A DNA stretch of 64,000 nucleotides from assembly GCA_900208305.1 (NCBI GenBank), contig OAPG01000017.1, positions 124,001-188,000 on the forward strand, read 5' to 3'. The translations under genes were made by a program, and so were the position numbers. Positions 20,909 through 30,174 of the stretch are shown piece by piece. The DNA is from Melanopsichium pennsylvanicum. Lineage: Eukaryota > Basidiomycota > Ustilaginomycetes > Ustilaginales. The notes beneath the pieces are model-generated. The model searched no databases, had not been told where the DNA came from, and saw nothing but the letters and a program-made list of their open reading frames with translations. How positions within the stretch are numbered: position 1 is the first letter of the stretch; every line of letters begins with the position of its first letter.

Positions 20909-22048
20909 ATTGATTTGTTACAGCGTTGAAAGCTTGGATTAAATACTTTGTCACTTGGCTGCACTCACTTGATCCTCCCTCAAAATGTGGTTGTTCAAGC
21001 CAAGTTGCAAGGATGAGCTATTTTTGTGCGCACGACTTTTATTTTGACTTTATAAATGGTTTGGATGCAATTGAGAGCGTGTGACAGCTGCCAGCGTATG
21101 CGAAGCGCAGCAAAGACGCTATCGACACGTATCGCCATTGCTCTTGAACGGCTTTTGCGCGCTTGTGTGACCAATGCAGACATTTCACAACTCTGATCAC
21201 CATTGCGCACAAGATCAAATCAGGTGAAGATAAGCTAGAGCACATTGATGGTTCAACTTGAACATACGTTACTGTACTGTATAGTAAATTACTAAACTTT
21301 TGGGGTATCGAGCAACGTAGATGAGCAAGGATAGAGACTGGAAGCAGTGATGCTTTGCAATAGTCAGCGTAGACGTACACCTGTGGGGTATGAGTGTGGT
21401 CAAACTTGATACAAATGAGTACATACAGTATGTAAGTGCCATTAATAATAAATTAGAGCGCGAAATTGGAATCAACGAACAGGATCAAACTAAGTTTGTT
21501 AGTTGCATAACACAGTGTGGCGTTTAAAGAACTTGTTCGAATTTATTTAAATGTATGTATTACAGGTACAATAAATTTTACTAGTGATTGATACGCTTGC
21601 AAGACAAGAGAAGCGAGATGTACTACAGTATTTAGAGTATTATTTATTAATATTGATGTACTGCACAAGTAAGCGCTCTTTTGTTGATTCGTTGCATCTC
21701 TTATCATTAGGCTCACTTTGCAGCGTCTGCATTGGTGGTTGATTAAAACAGAGATCAAATTCATCCTAACGCAGATCACATATAACAGCTCGTGCATCTT
21801 GGCTTGTACAGGAACACCACCATTATATAGTAAAGTACAACCAACATAACCAACTCGTCAGTCAGCACAGTCTGTATTCCACACAAATTATTACACCATT
21901 TCCTACGCTTCAGCCTTTGGTTTCATCTCATCAGCTCTTGCGCTCCATTCCTATTCATCCAACCCATATACTGTATCATCACCACATTTCACTTCCATTC
22001 ACATTTCCCTTCTCATATGCTTGCTTCCAGTACATCCACTCCATCATA
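20909..22048. promoter_or_regulatory. Intergenic region upstream of the Zn2Cys6 gene
   Basis: 1.14 kb, A/T-rich between about 21240 and 21700. It contains a TTACTGTA octamer (21269-21276) and several related ACAGTA/ACTGTA words. The frame of the downstream gene stays open upstream to an ATG at 21917, giving an alternative start 44 codons earlier. No RNA gene was seen. Confidence 0.5.
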
Positions 22049-25000
22049 ATGAAGTATCACACACATCAATCTCAACTTCATGACGCCTCGCGTCGTCCGC
22101 CTCCTCAGCCTCCTCAGCCTCCTCAGCCTCCTCACCAATCGAGTGCCCATCACTCCTTTGAGCCGCCTAAGCTCCCATCTCCTCGAAATCATTCAACCAA
22201 TGCTGTGCGACACTCGTATCATAAACAAACAACGCCCTCTTGGCCTGCTTCACCACCCAATTCACTTCCCTCTCCACCAAATGTTCGATTTCAAGAATAC
22301 GCTCAACAGCCCTCTCTCCGAGCCCAATCTAATCACTTGCTTGCCGAGAGCTTGCTTGCCGAGTCCATCTCTCGCGTTCGCACTCCTCTGTATGCGCACG
22401 AGCCCATGAATCACTACATTCTACCACCACCTTCCCTTCATGCTCGCCCTTCAGATGCGCCCGCACCCCTGTGTGTCCAATCCGCCTCCTACGAGCGTGG
22501 CTCACATCTTCAGTCTCGATCAAGCACCGCCAATTCACCACGACCTGACTCGCACAGCTCCATTTCAGCCTCAATCACATCGGCTTATCACATCTATGCT
22601 GATTCACTGTCTCCTCGCGCTGATCCACGAGTAGACCACTACCACAACCACAACCACAACCACAACCCCCTTCTTCGACATCAAGAGCTCCAACATACCA
22701 CCCGACGTCAAAGCGCACAGTCCGTCGTCTCTGATTCTTCAGATGCTGTGAGGCATCACGTCGATCCCTCATCATCGTCTTGGCCATCCTCGCGCCCTCA
22801 ACATCTACCAAAACGTTTCTTATCATCCGATCTTGATGCCGATACAAATGGCCACTTGTCTCCAATCACGTCCCTACCCTACACACTGACTGGCTCGCAT
22901 TACCATCCGCGCTCGCCAACGCAGACGCATAAACCTGTTCCTCTATCTACCTCTGACGCTGCCGCCGGTGGCTTGCAAGGCCGTCATCTGCAAGCGGAAC
23001 ATGACGCATCCAACACATGCCACTTTCCTCCGTCTTCTGATACCGTAGCCGTTGCACATCTTGATACCGTAGCCGTTGCACATTCTGTCCCCGCTGACGT
23101 GAAAGCTCAAAACCTTGGCACATGCGCAGTCACACAGCACTCCCTGCAGCCGCATCGCAAGCGTCTAAGGATTTCTCGAGCTTGCGACGAGTGCCGCCGA
23201 CGAAAGACACGCTGCGACATTGTCGGTGCCTTCCCCGGCGAGTCTGGCCATCCACTCACCATCTCGGGTGCTGTACCTCCTCTGCAACCCAATCAGGAAC
23301 CTAAAGGTCACATGTTCATCCTTCAACCTTGCATGAACTGCCGTCGAAGCCAAGTCACCTGCTCTTACAGCAAGCGCCCTCTCAAGCGCGGTCCCAGCAA
23401 GGGTTACATCAAGGACCTCGAACGTCGCCTTAATTCGCTCGAGTCTCAGATTGTATCAGGCGACAAGGTGGAGGACGAAGCGCCACAGAATGCCCAGCAT
23501 GGTGCTACTGGCTTTGCAACTGCGATTGCGAGCAACGAACCGGAGCAGACCAAGCCAAAGATTCGTACTGAAGATCGCATCAGTCGTCTCGAGAGCGTTC
23601 TCGCCCGTCCCACCAGCACTAAGAGCGGACATGAACAGACCAACACCTTGTCTGATGCGAGCCATAGTAATAGTGACAGCGATGCAACTCACGACAAGTC
23701 CGAAAGCACTGGTGATGCTGAATCTGACCGCAGTGCTCCCACTACCGTCGCAAATCTTGGTGTCAAAGAAGCAAACATCGACGTGGCTCCACCTGTTCCC
23801 GGGTCGCCCGCTACACCGGCGGTCAGCACGGACCACGTTGCACCTTCCTCTGCATGCATCAAACCTTCCGCCTCCTCCGTGCCTTGTCGCTCGGGCATCA
23901 AGTCGGCACTTTCCAAAGCCAAAGTCAAGAAACCATCTCATGCAAGCTCTCGCGCCCTGACGACGGTACCAGATTCTGACGTTGCTGAAATCAAAGCTAA
24001 GATTGTTGCGTCGTTCCTCCATGCTACATTCCCCATCGTCTCCACCCGTTCCGAAGCCGAATCCAGCACGAGTAACAAGTCCAATATAGCTCGCCTCGAG
24101 GATCGCGTTTTGGCTCGGGGTTTGCAGCTGCTTGCGGAGCCAGTCGAAATGGTCACTGCTGCGACTGAGTCGGCAACTAAAGCCCAAGCACACGCCACAC
24201 GAGTGGCATCCCTCATCGGCCAGGCCTCTTCCGGTCTCGGTGGGCCTCGTGACCAACTTACTCAGCACTTCGCTCGTTCCGGCACCGAAGGACTCCGCAC
24301 ACTGCGCAAAATTGTGCACCGGCTTTCCGGCCAAGAAGCGGATCTGCTAATGCTTTGCCACCTGGATCACCTTCGCAGTGGCCTCAACAACAACTCGGCG
24401 CTTGCCGCGGCTGTTTCCAAACTCGGTTCTGGTATGCACGTTGAAAATGATCGAGAAACGTACCGACGCAGAACGCTGCTCTTCATGTTGGATCGATGGC
24501 ATGCGGTGGCGTTCGGTACACCTCACTTGCTTCAAGGCCGATTGGGCATGGAACGGCACAGTTTCCAGAGCATGAAAGATGCGCTTGGCGATGTGACTCA
24601 GTCACCGCTCGGCGATGCGGTGTACGAAATTCTTCGATGCGCCATCATGTTGGGTCAGCTGAACGACCTGGTTCAGAATAACGAGGGGTGGAAAGGGATC
24701 AGTAAAAGTGACGTGGAAGCGGTGATTCACTCGGCTACTGATGCAGGTGAACGTGGTACTGCGCGCGACGAACCGTCTGATTTAGGATCGTCTGACGAAA
24801 GCGGTGCAGCACTTTTGAGCACAGCCGCGCTCCGATACAGCCTCGAATCGGTGGTACGATGCTACTACGCTGTACACACTCTGCCTTCTGCCAAAGATGC
24901 CAAAGTGGAAGACTTGCACAACATGTTTACTCTAGCCGAATCCATCTTGGTGCTTGGGACTGGTAAGACTCCGATCAGTTTGCAGGGAAAGTTGTTGAAA

Positions 25001-25540
25001 TGCGCGATTGGACCTCATGTTTTGGGTGTGGCGGGTATTGGTTTTTCGTGGTGTTTGAGAATCATTTGGATGATGGTTGCAACGAATTTCGTACGTTCAA
25101 CTTTGTCGATTGGTTCCACATCTTTGTTGAAGATTTGCGATGATGAGGTGGAGATTGTTGGTACTAACAAGGTGCAAGTTTCTTCGACGATGTTGTTGGC
25201 GCTTGAGTTTTATCGACGAAAGATTTTTGATTATGTTCGAATGTGTGGACCGTTTTGTTGTTTTTCTGGTGGAGGTTTGAGGCAAGTTGGGAGTTTTTCG
25301 ACGGTTTATTTGCGAGTTGGGTTGTATTTTAACTCGATGGTTTCGTTTGCTTGTCGGATGGGATGTTTGGTTTCACCTGAGCTTTTGAAGGGTAGATTGG
25401 TTGATGTGGATCCGATGGTGTTGGGGAAGGAAGCGGATATGATGGTTCAAATGGTCAAGGAGATGGGTATCTTGGGTTTCATTTTCGCAGGTACGAGTCA
25501 GTTTCAGGCTTGCAATCTCTTCACCTGTCCAGAATCCTAA
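22049..25540 (+). CDS. Zn(II)2Cys6 transcription factor with an expanded zinc-cluster loop
   Basis: 1163 residues from the ATG at 22049. The zinc cluster reads C-D-E-C-R-R-R-K-T-R-C-D (Cys379, 382, 389) followed by C-M-N-C and a final Cys (428, 431, 438). The loop between the third and fourth cysteines is 38 residues, whereas most family members have 5-12. After the cluster comes L-K-R-G-P-S-K-G-Y and a leucine-zipper-like L-E-R-R-L-N-S-L-E-S dimerisation helix. The K-R-G-P-S-K-G-Y linker is reminiscent of the glucose-responsive Rgt1 group, but I do not claim orthology. Residues 1-370 are Pro/Ser/His-rich and include a short His/Asn repeat. The C-terminal third looks like a fungal-specific regulatory domain. 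It is a nuclear DNA-binding regulator with unknown targets. The 3' part shows a different, less C-ending codon use from the middle. Confidence 0.88.
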   Translation: MKYHTHQSQLHDASRRPPPQPPQPPQPPHQSSAHHSFEPPKLPSPRNHSTNAVRHSYHKQTTPSWPASPPNSLPSPPNVRFQEYAQQPSLRAQSNHLLAESLLAESISRVRTPLYAHEPMNHYILPPPSLHARPSDAPAPLCVQSASYERGSHLQSRSSTANSPRPDSHSSISASITSAYHIYADSLSPRADPRVDHYHNHNHNHNPLLRHQELQHTTRRQSAQSVVSDSSDAVRHHVDPSSSSWPSSRPQHLPKRFLSSDLDADTNGHLSPITSLPYTLTGSHYHPRSPTQTHKPVPLSTSDAAAGGLQGRHLQAEHDASNTCHFPPSSDTVAVAHLDTVAVAHSVPADVKAQNLGTCAVTQHSLQPHRKRLRISRACDECRRRKTRCDIVGAFPGESGHPLTISGAVPPLQPNQEPKGHMFILQPCMNCRRSQVTCSYSKRPLKRGPSKGYIKDLERRLNSLESQIVSGDKVEDEAPQNAQHGATGFATAIASNEPEQTKPKIRTEDRISRLESVLARPTSTKSGHEQTNTLSDASHSNSDSDATHDKSESTGDAESDRSAPTTVANLGVKEANIDVAPPVPGSPATPAVSTDHVAPSSACIKPSASSVPCRSGIKSALSKAKVKKPSHASSRALTTVPDSDVAEIKAKIVASFLHATFPIVSTRSEAESSTSNKSNIARLEDRVLARGLQLLAEPVEMVTAATESATKAQAHATRVASLIGQASSGLGGPRDQLTQHFARSGTEGLRTLRKIVHRLSGQEADLLMLCHLDHLRSGLNNNSALAAAVSKLGSGMHVENDRETYRRRTLLFMLDRWHAVAFGTPHLLQGRLGMERHSFQSMKDALGDVTQSPLGDAVYEILRCAIMLGQLNDLVQNNEGWKGISKSDVEAVIHSATDAGERGTARDEPSDLGSSDESGAALLSTAALRYSLESVVRCYYAVHTLPSAKDAKVEDLHNMFTLAESILVLGTGKTPISLQGKLLKCAIGPHVLGVAGIGFSWCLRIIWMMVATNFVRSTLSIGSTSLLKICDDEVEIVGTNKVQVSSTMLLALEFYRRKIFDYVRMCGPFCCFSGGGLRQVGSFSTVYLRVGLYFNSMVSFACRMGCLVSPELLKGRLVDVDPMVLGKEADMMVQMVKEMGILGFIFAGTSQFQACNLFTCPES
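23039..23086 (+). repeat. 24-bp coding tandem repeat (two copies)
   Basis: Two adjacent 24-bp units differ by only two or three bases at the end. Both are in frame and encode D-T-V-A-V-A-H-L and D-T-V-A-V-A-H-S in the transcription factor, upstream of the zinc cluster. Confidence 0.93.
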
Positions 25541-25857
25541 AAACTCCCACATTTCGGTCTCTTTCTCCTCCACCATTCAACCTGATACCATATCACCTTT
25601 TAAACCCACCCAAACCATAAAGTGTGCAAACGAATGGAAATCATTTTTTTACGATTGCAAGAAAAAAAGAAAAAGAAAAAGAAAAAAAAAAAAAAAAAAA
25701 ACCCCTGAACAAAGACTACGAAAATGAATTTGGCTGCTACTGATGCTGATGCTGATGCTAAATGCTAAATTGCTGGTGCTGTTGGTACTGGAGATCCTAT
25801 TGTGTTGGTTTTCATTCTTCCCTTTTGCCACCTGAATGGGATTTTTTTAAAGGATTT
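25541..25857. other. Convergent intergenic region with A tract
   Basis: 317 bp between the stops of the Zn2Cys6 gene and the TB2/HVA22 gene. It contains a long A-rich tract (about 25667-25700) and GATGCT direct repeats near 25742-25760. It presumably holds both 3' untranslated regions. Confidence 0.5.
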
Positions 25858-26988
25858 TTATTGTTGGTTGTTGTTATTATTATTATTATTATTGTTGTTG
25901 TTGTTGTTACTCCAACTTAACCAAGAAGTCCTGTTTGCCCTTTTTGGACTAGCTGGATTGGTTGTTATCTCGTTCTGATCCAAAAGATCATAACTTTCAC
26001 CCATAGCTTGACCTGCTTTCACCGTATTATACCTTGTTGCACCACCAGTGCTTACCCTCCTCGTCCTCAAATTTGCACTGTCACTCGTCGGGATGTTGGC
26101 CGTACCACCGAAACTCGACCTTGGATTTCTGACCATACCATGTTGTTGGACCACCTCATCACTCTCATTGCTACTACTCGATGTACTACTCGGAACACCA
26201 CTAGCATCCAATGCTGCCAACTGCAATTCCAACTGTCTCCTCCTCTGCATTGCTTCCTCTCGTTTCCTGTTATTCCCCCCGACCCCATCTTGAGCCTCGA
26301 AACTCCTCGGAATCGAATGCATCGTTGTACCACTCGCACCCGTAAGAGGAGGAGGTGCTTTACTTTCCAAAAACGTCTTTGCGGAGGCGATGGCTACGGG
26401 AGCATACGTTTTGAACAGATTGCCCAACATGGACATGGAAGCTTGTGCAGGATTGTGTTGTGTAGGAGGTGCAGGTTGGTTCGACATGATACCCGGAGGT
26501 TTATGTCTAGCCTGTTTACCTGCTGCCGCTACTGTTGTTGTTGCCCCACTACCTGAAACATCATCACGGGCAGAACCACCTCCGAGTGAAGCACTCCACA
26601 AACCACCCAAAACCGCATCAAGCCTCCTTCTGAGACTTGCTTTGCCTTCTTCGATGAGGTCATCGATCTGTTGCTGGTTAGTTTGGAGGAAAGGATGCAG
26701 GTGATTTGTATAGATGTAAGTGGCACCTCTTGTTTGTGGAGCCACTAACCAAACATTCCAGATGAGACGGATTTCGTAGTAGAAAGGGATCCAAGACCAT
26801 AAAAAGCCGAAAAGCGATTCGATCAAAGTCCAGCATGCGAATACGCTCCAATAAACAAGCCAAATTTCCATGTCTGGCAAAGACGTTGCGGAAGACGTGA
26901 CGGCTTTGTACGAAGAATAGAGCGGGTAGACGAGGGTGGCCGTGGCATTGAGCGCCAATGTTGGAAGATGGAGGAGTAAGAATGTCAT
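25858..26988 (-). CDS. TB2/DP1/HVA22 family ER membrane-shaping protein
   Basis: 376 residues from the ATG at 26988. The TB2/DP1 domain occupies residues 1-110: a hydrophobic N-terminus, then L-V-Y-P-L-Y-S-S-Y-K-A-V, W-L-V-Y-W-S-V-F-A-C-W, E-S-L-F-G-F, the helix I-P-F-Y-Y-E-I-R-L, and G-A-T-Y-I-Y-T-N-H-L-H-P-F-L. These are the paired hairpins of Yop1/REEP proteins that curve ER tubules. The remaining 260 residues are disordered and end in 14 asparagines and two glutamines. Yeast Yop1 is only 180 residues, so the tail is an extension, as seen in some fungal HVA22-like proteins. The frame opens further upstream through a histidine-rich CAC repeat, which I exclude because a splice acceptor-like CAATTAG directly precedes the chosen ATG; a small upstream exon is possible. 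Confidence 0.88.
   Translation of the reverse strand: MTFLLLHLPTLALNATATLVYPLYSSYKAVTSSATSLPDMEIWLVYWSVFACWTLIESLFGFLWSWIPFYYEIRLIWNVWLVAPQTRGATYIYTNHLHPFLQTNQQQIDDLIEEGKASLRRRLDAVLGGLWSASLGGGSARDDVSGSGATTTVAAAGKQARHKPPGIMSNQPAPPTQHNPAQASMSMLGNLFKTYAPVAIASAKTFLESKAPPPLTGASGTTMHSIPRSFEAQDGVGGNNRKREEAMQRRRQLELQLAALDASGVPSSTSSSSNESDEVVQQHGMVRNPRSSFGGTANIPTSDSANLRTRRVSTGGATRYNTVKAGQAMGESYDLLDQNEITTNPASPKRANRTSWLSWSNNNNNNNNNNNNNNQQ
25867..25908 (-). repeat. AAT/AAC repeat encoding N14
   Basis: Fourteen consecutive asparagine codons at the extreme C-terminus of the TB2/HVA22 protein, followed by two glutamine codons and the stop. It is a mixed AAT/AAC tract. Confidence 0.93.
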
Positions 26989-27706
26989 GACTAATTGAAA
27001 GCGATGAGAGTGGTGATGGTGGTGGTAGTGGTGGTGGTGGTGGTGGGCATTCAACTTCGACCTGCCAATATGAGTCTCAGGGTTCAGCCCAGTGACACAT
27101 AATGAAGCCAAAACAAAATAATAATAAAAAATGAAAAAATAAAACAAGGGTCCGCCCCCCTCCTCCCCTGTGGCAATCTACAGCATTGCACTGTGATTTA
27201 CAGTACTGCAGTACAGCAGGGTGTTATTATTTTAAAGATAGGGAGCTTATGCGCGGCTTGGAGAAAAAGAAATGCAAAACACTGTCAACCCGCATTTGCT
27301 CTGAGTCTAACTTAGTGCCTCCACACCATACACACACACAAACACACAAAACCAAAATGGCGGTGCCTCTGCGCGCATTGTGTTTTAGTGAGACAGCTAT
27401 TACCGTACGTGAGAAGAATCATGTTGCCATCCAACCAATCTTGTTTTTAGTTGGTATGGTTTGTAGTAGCAAAATAGAGTTGAATTACACAAAATGTTAA
27501 TCACCTGCGAGTCCAAGCAAAGCGAATTCACCTTTGTAACATGTGACATCAACCATTACCGCTTTAGGCTGAGCATGGCCAAACAGCTTTCACAAACGTA
27601 CCACGGAGCAGCATCAAAGGGTATCGTATAAGATTTTGTAGAAAAGGTACAGTCAAGTACAATCACCACTTATTGCGTTGGCATATCGGCGGTAATACCT
27701 ATCCCA
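26989..27706. other. Intergenic region between the TB2/HVA22 gene and SNF8
   Basis: 718 bp. The part next to 26988 contains a GTG/GGT repeat (about 27012-27046) and a T/A-rich patch. A perfect 12-bp palindrome GTACTGCAGTAC lies at 27203-27214 and a CA-rich stretch at about 27325-27350. No coding frame is convincing. Confidence 0.5.
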
Positions 27707-28564
27707 TCAGCTGGCTGACAATGTTGACAAAGAATAATACCGAGGTGGAAAAGCCTGTTCGTCGATCCAAAGCATGCCTTCTCTAACCGACATATTCTCC
27801 AACACTGCGCGTGCTCTCTCGCTTGACCATCCGCGTGCTCTTTGTCCCGCAACCAGCGTGTCTTCTGTTAAGAATGCCAATTCTCCACCTGTCGTTCCCG
27901 TAGATGCTTGTGTTGAACCTAGCAGCATGCCAAGCACCACCATGGTATCCGTATCCAATTCGCGCGCTACACTACGAACCATCTTCTCATCCCCATTCCC
28001 TAACGAAATCACTTCATACCCGCACCCGAGCGGTGCTAGCATCTTTATACTTCGTACAATATCGTCTTGTGTGATCTCGGCCTCTTTCTCTTTCTCTTTC
28101 TCCCCTCTCCCCTTGCGCGTGCTTGGTCTCGAATCAGATTTCCCACCCGTTCTGAGTAGTGTCACTCTCCGAATCAGTTCGTCCATACCGATCACTCCAC
28201 CATTACTACTCCTCGTACTCACGCATACGTCAATGATTTGTACACCCAGTTCGTACTGCCAATCTCCCAAACCTAACATATCGCTCCAAAGACCACTCAG
28301 ACCACCACTATTGCGAGAAGAGGACGACAGAGGATCAACGCCGATGGAATAGCACATCTTTTGAAACGCATGTCGAAACTCGGCATTCTTACGAATCTCG
28401 TTGCGATGTGCGGACGAGAAGGAACGAAGAGACGTGGAAAACACATCGAGTTGCTGACGCAGTTCGTTGAGTTGGGATGCGGTGAGATCAGCTCCGAGGG
28501 TGGAGAAGGCGGTAGTGGAGGCTAGATTCCTATCCAGCGCTGCTAAGCCTGGTCCACGCCGCAT
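27707..28564 (-). CDS. SNF8: ESCRT-II subunit Snf8 (Vps22)
   Basis: 285 residues, intronless from the ATG at 28564. The protein begins M-R-R-G-P-G-L-A-A-L-D-R, close to the M-x-R-x-G-x-G-A/L-I-x opening of the Snf8/EAP30 family. A Q-L-N-E-L-R-Q-Q-L-D-V-F helix follows, then N-A-E-F-R-H-A-F-Q-K-M-C, G-V-D-P-L, and L-G-L-G-D-W-Q-Y-E-L-G-V-Q-I-I-D-V-C. Two winged-helix domains make up the rest, including G-M-L-W-I-D near the end. With Vps25 and Vps36 it forms ESCRT-II, which sorts ubiquitinated cargo into multivesicular bodies at endosomes. An E/K-rich insert (about 185-200) separates the winged helices. It is divergent from the Dsc2-like gene with only 281 bp between the starts. Confidence 0.93.
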   Translation of the reverse strand: MRRGPGLAALDRNLASTTAFSTLGADLTASQLNELRQQLDVFSTSLRSFSSAHRNEIRKNAEFRHAFQKMCYSIGVDPLSSSSRNSGGLSGLWSDMLGLGDWQYELGVQIIDVCVSTRSSNGGVIGMDELIRRVTLLRTGGKSDSRPSTRKGRGEKEKEKEAEITQDDIVRSIKMLAPLGCGYEVISLGNGDEKMVRSVARELDTDTMVVLGMLLGSTQASTGTTGGELAFLTEDTLVAGQRARGWSSERARAVLENMSVREGMLWIDEQAFPPRYYSLSTLSAS

Positions 28565-28845
28565 TTTGAGTAGTGATGGAACAATATGATGGCTGTATTG
28601 TGCTAGTCGTTTCGAGTGTAGACCGTACGAGCAAGGGTAAAAAGCCGAACGAGTGTCACTCCGCACGAGTGTCACTCCGCACGAGCGTCTCTGCTCGAAA
28701 TTCCCTCTCCGATTTCCGGATTCGATACCTCAATTTTGGTGCTCTCTGCGTCGTCCAAGCATTCTTCCCACTTCATCACCACTTGCCTAACTGAATCTTC
28801 TCTTTGAACATCCTCTCAGCTGAGCGAGGGTTTGATCATGTGGTA
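28565..28845. promoter_or_regulatory. Bidirectional promoter between SNF8 and the Dsc2-like gene
   Basis: 281 bp between two outward start codons. Near the middle is a direct repeat of 16 bp (28651-28682) followed by a partial third unit. The pyrimidine-rich sequence before 28846 resembles a fungal initiator region. Confidence 0.6.
28651..28682. repeat. Two tandem copies of a 16-bp unit in a shared promoter
   Basis: The unit GAGTGTCACTCCGCAC occurs twice without mismatch and is followed by a further GAGCGTC. It sits between the divergent SNF8 and Dsc2-like genes, so it may be a duplicated factor-binding site. Confidence 0.9.
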
Positions 28846-29804
28846 ATGGTTGCAGGCTTTGCAAACGCGCCCGTGACCAAAGGTTGTCTCATTGTCATCC
28901 CAATCCTCTCCATCCTCACCTCGCTGTTTCAACTAACTCCGTTTGTCCATCTTCAAATTCATCCGCACCTCACAGTGCATTACCAATTCTACCGCCTTAT
29001 CTTACAACATTTTGCGTTCACCAGCTCCTCCGAACTCTTTCTCGCCCTTTTATTATTTTACAATGCCGGAGTCAAGGTGGAGAGGACGTTTGGAACTTAC
29101 AAGTTTGCCAGCTTTCTTCTTTTTACCACGACCATCTACACGCTTGCTCAACTCTTTCTTTTAGGACTCTGCTCATTTTTCCTCACAGGTTACACAACTG
29201 TGCATGACACCGAAAGAACGTTGGATTTGGCAAAAGAGCAAGCTTCGAAATCTTGGCTTGCAAAAGGTGTTGCTCCTGCAGGACCATGGGGACCACTCTT
29301 TGTCATCCTCGACCAGTATCACTACATCATTCCGCATCTGTGGTCGATTGAGGTCGGGCCACTTACCATCACAGATCAGCACATTACCATCACATCTCTC
29401 GGCATGCTCGTTGCATTTTCTCAAAGTGGCTGTACACTTTTCGCTTCCATAGTTGGAATCTGCGTTTCGATGCTCTACCGATCTTCTATACCTCCGTTTT
29501 CGAAACTCAAACAGTATCGCATACCCTTGCGTCTATACACGATCATTTCGTTGATGATACTACCATGGATTGGGCAGACGAGACTTCCACAACGGTCGTG
29601 GCGAGCCGAACCTCCCGAAAGGAGGACGTTGCAGGCGAGGCAAGCGAGGTTGGCCGAACATAATGCGGCGGTAGCCAACCTAAATAGAAGCACGCGTGGG
29701 TTGCACATGCCAACAATCGCTAGTTTGTTGAGGAGGCGCGGCTCTACTGCGCCAACGCCACAGGAACAGGGGCAGGGTCAGCCTGGTATAGTGCGACAAA
29801 TGTC

Positions 29805-29836
<32 letters not shown>

Positions 29837-29907
29837 CAACAACAACAGCAGCAGCAGCAGCATCAGGCCAAGTAAGAGTTGGATGGAATGATGTTGCTTC
29901 AGACTAG
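28846..29907 (+). CDS. DSC2: Dsc2/UBAC2-like rhomboid pseudoprotease of the Golgi/ER Dsc E3 ligase
   Basis: 353 residues from the ATG at 28846. The frame extends upstream but its first codon there is TTG. The start F-A-N-A-P-V-T-K-G matches the Dsc2/UBAC2 opening x-N-x-P-V-T-K. The rhomboid-like core follows: F-Y-N-A-G-V-K-V-E-R-T-F-G-T-Y-K-F-A-S-F-L-L (about residues 74-95), then I-I-P-H-L-W-S-I-E-V-G-P-L-T-I-T-D, and further hydrophobic segments to about 235. The catalytic Ser/His of active rhomboids is not evident. The tail carries Pro, Thr and Ala runs and lacks the UBA domain usual at the C-terminus of Dsc2, unless it lies in an unseen exon. Dsc2 works in the Dsc ubiquitin ligase that cleaves SREBP and degrades membrane proteins. 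Dsc4 is also in this window. Confidence 0.82.
29806..29862 (+). repeat. Adjacent CCA, ACA and GCA trinucleotide runs
   Basis: Five CCA, nine ACA and five GCA codons follow one another directly near the 3' end of the Dsc2-like gene, encoding Pro, Thr and Ala runs. Each run differs from the next by a single base change in the unit. Confidence 0.92.
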
Positions 29908-30174
29908 ACACCAATGGGCATCGGGCAAAAACCCCTTAAAGCTAATTTCCGAGTCTTTGTTTGTTTGCAACATGATACTTTTCAAACACTTATCGTCCAT
30001 CTCATGCTATTCGAAGCTCCGCGGGCAGCTGCATACGTCGTCCGCAAGCCCACAGAGGCGTACTCTTTGATGAGCTCAATATCTGTATCAACACTAATTC
30101 AGAAACACAGAGAGATATACAACTTTATCGAAACATTATATGTACTCATATTGTAGAAAGTGGGACAAGTTCGA

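Noticed and set aside
28804..28845. Upstream extension of the Dsc2-like protein
   Set aside because: It would start at TTG; the ATG at 28846 precedes the conserved N-terminal motif.
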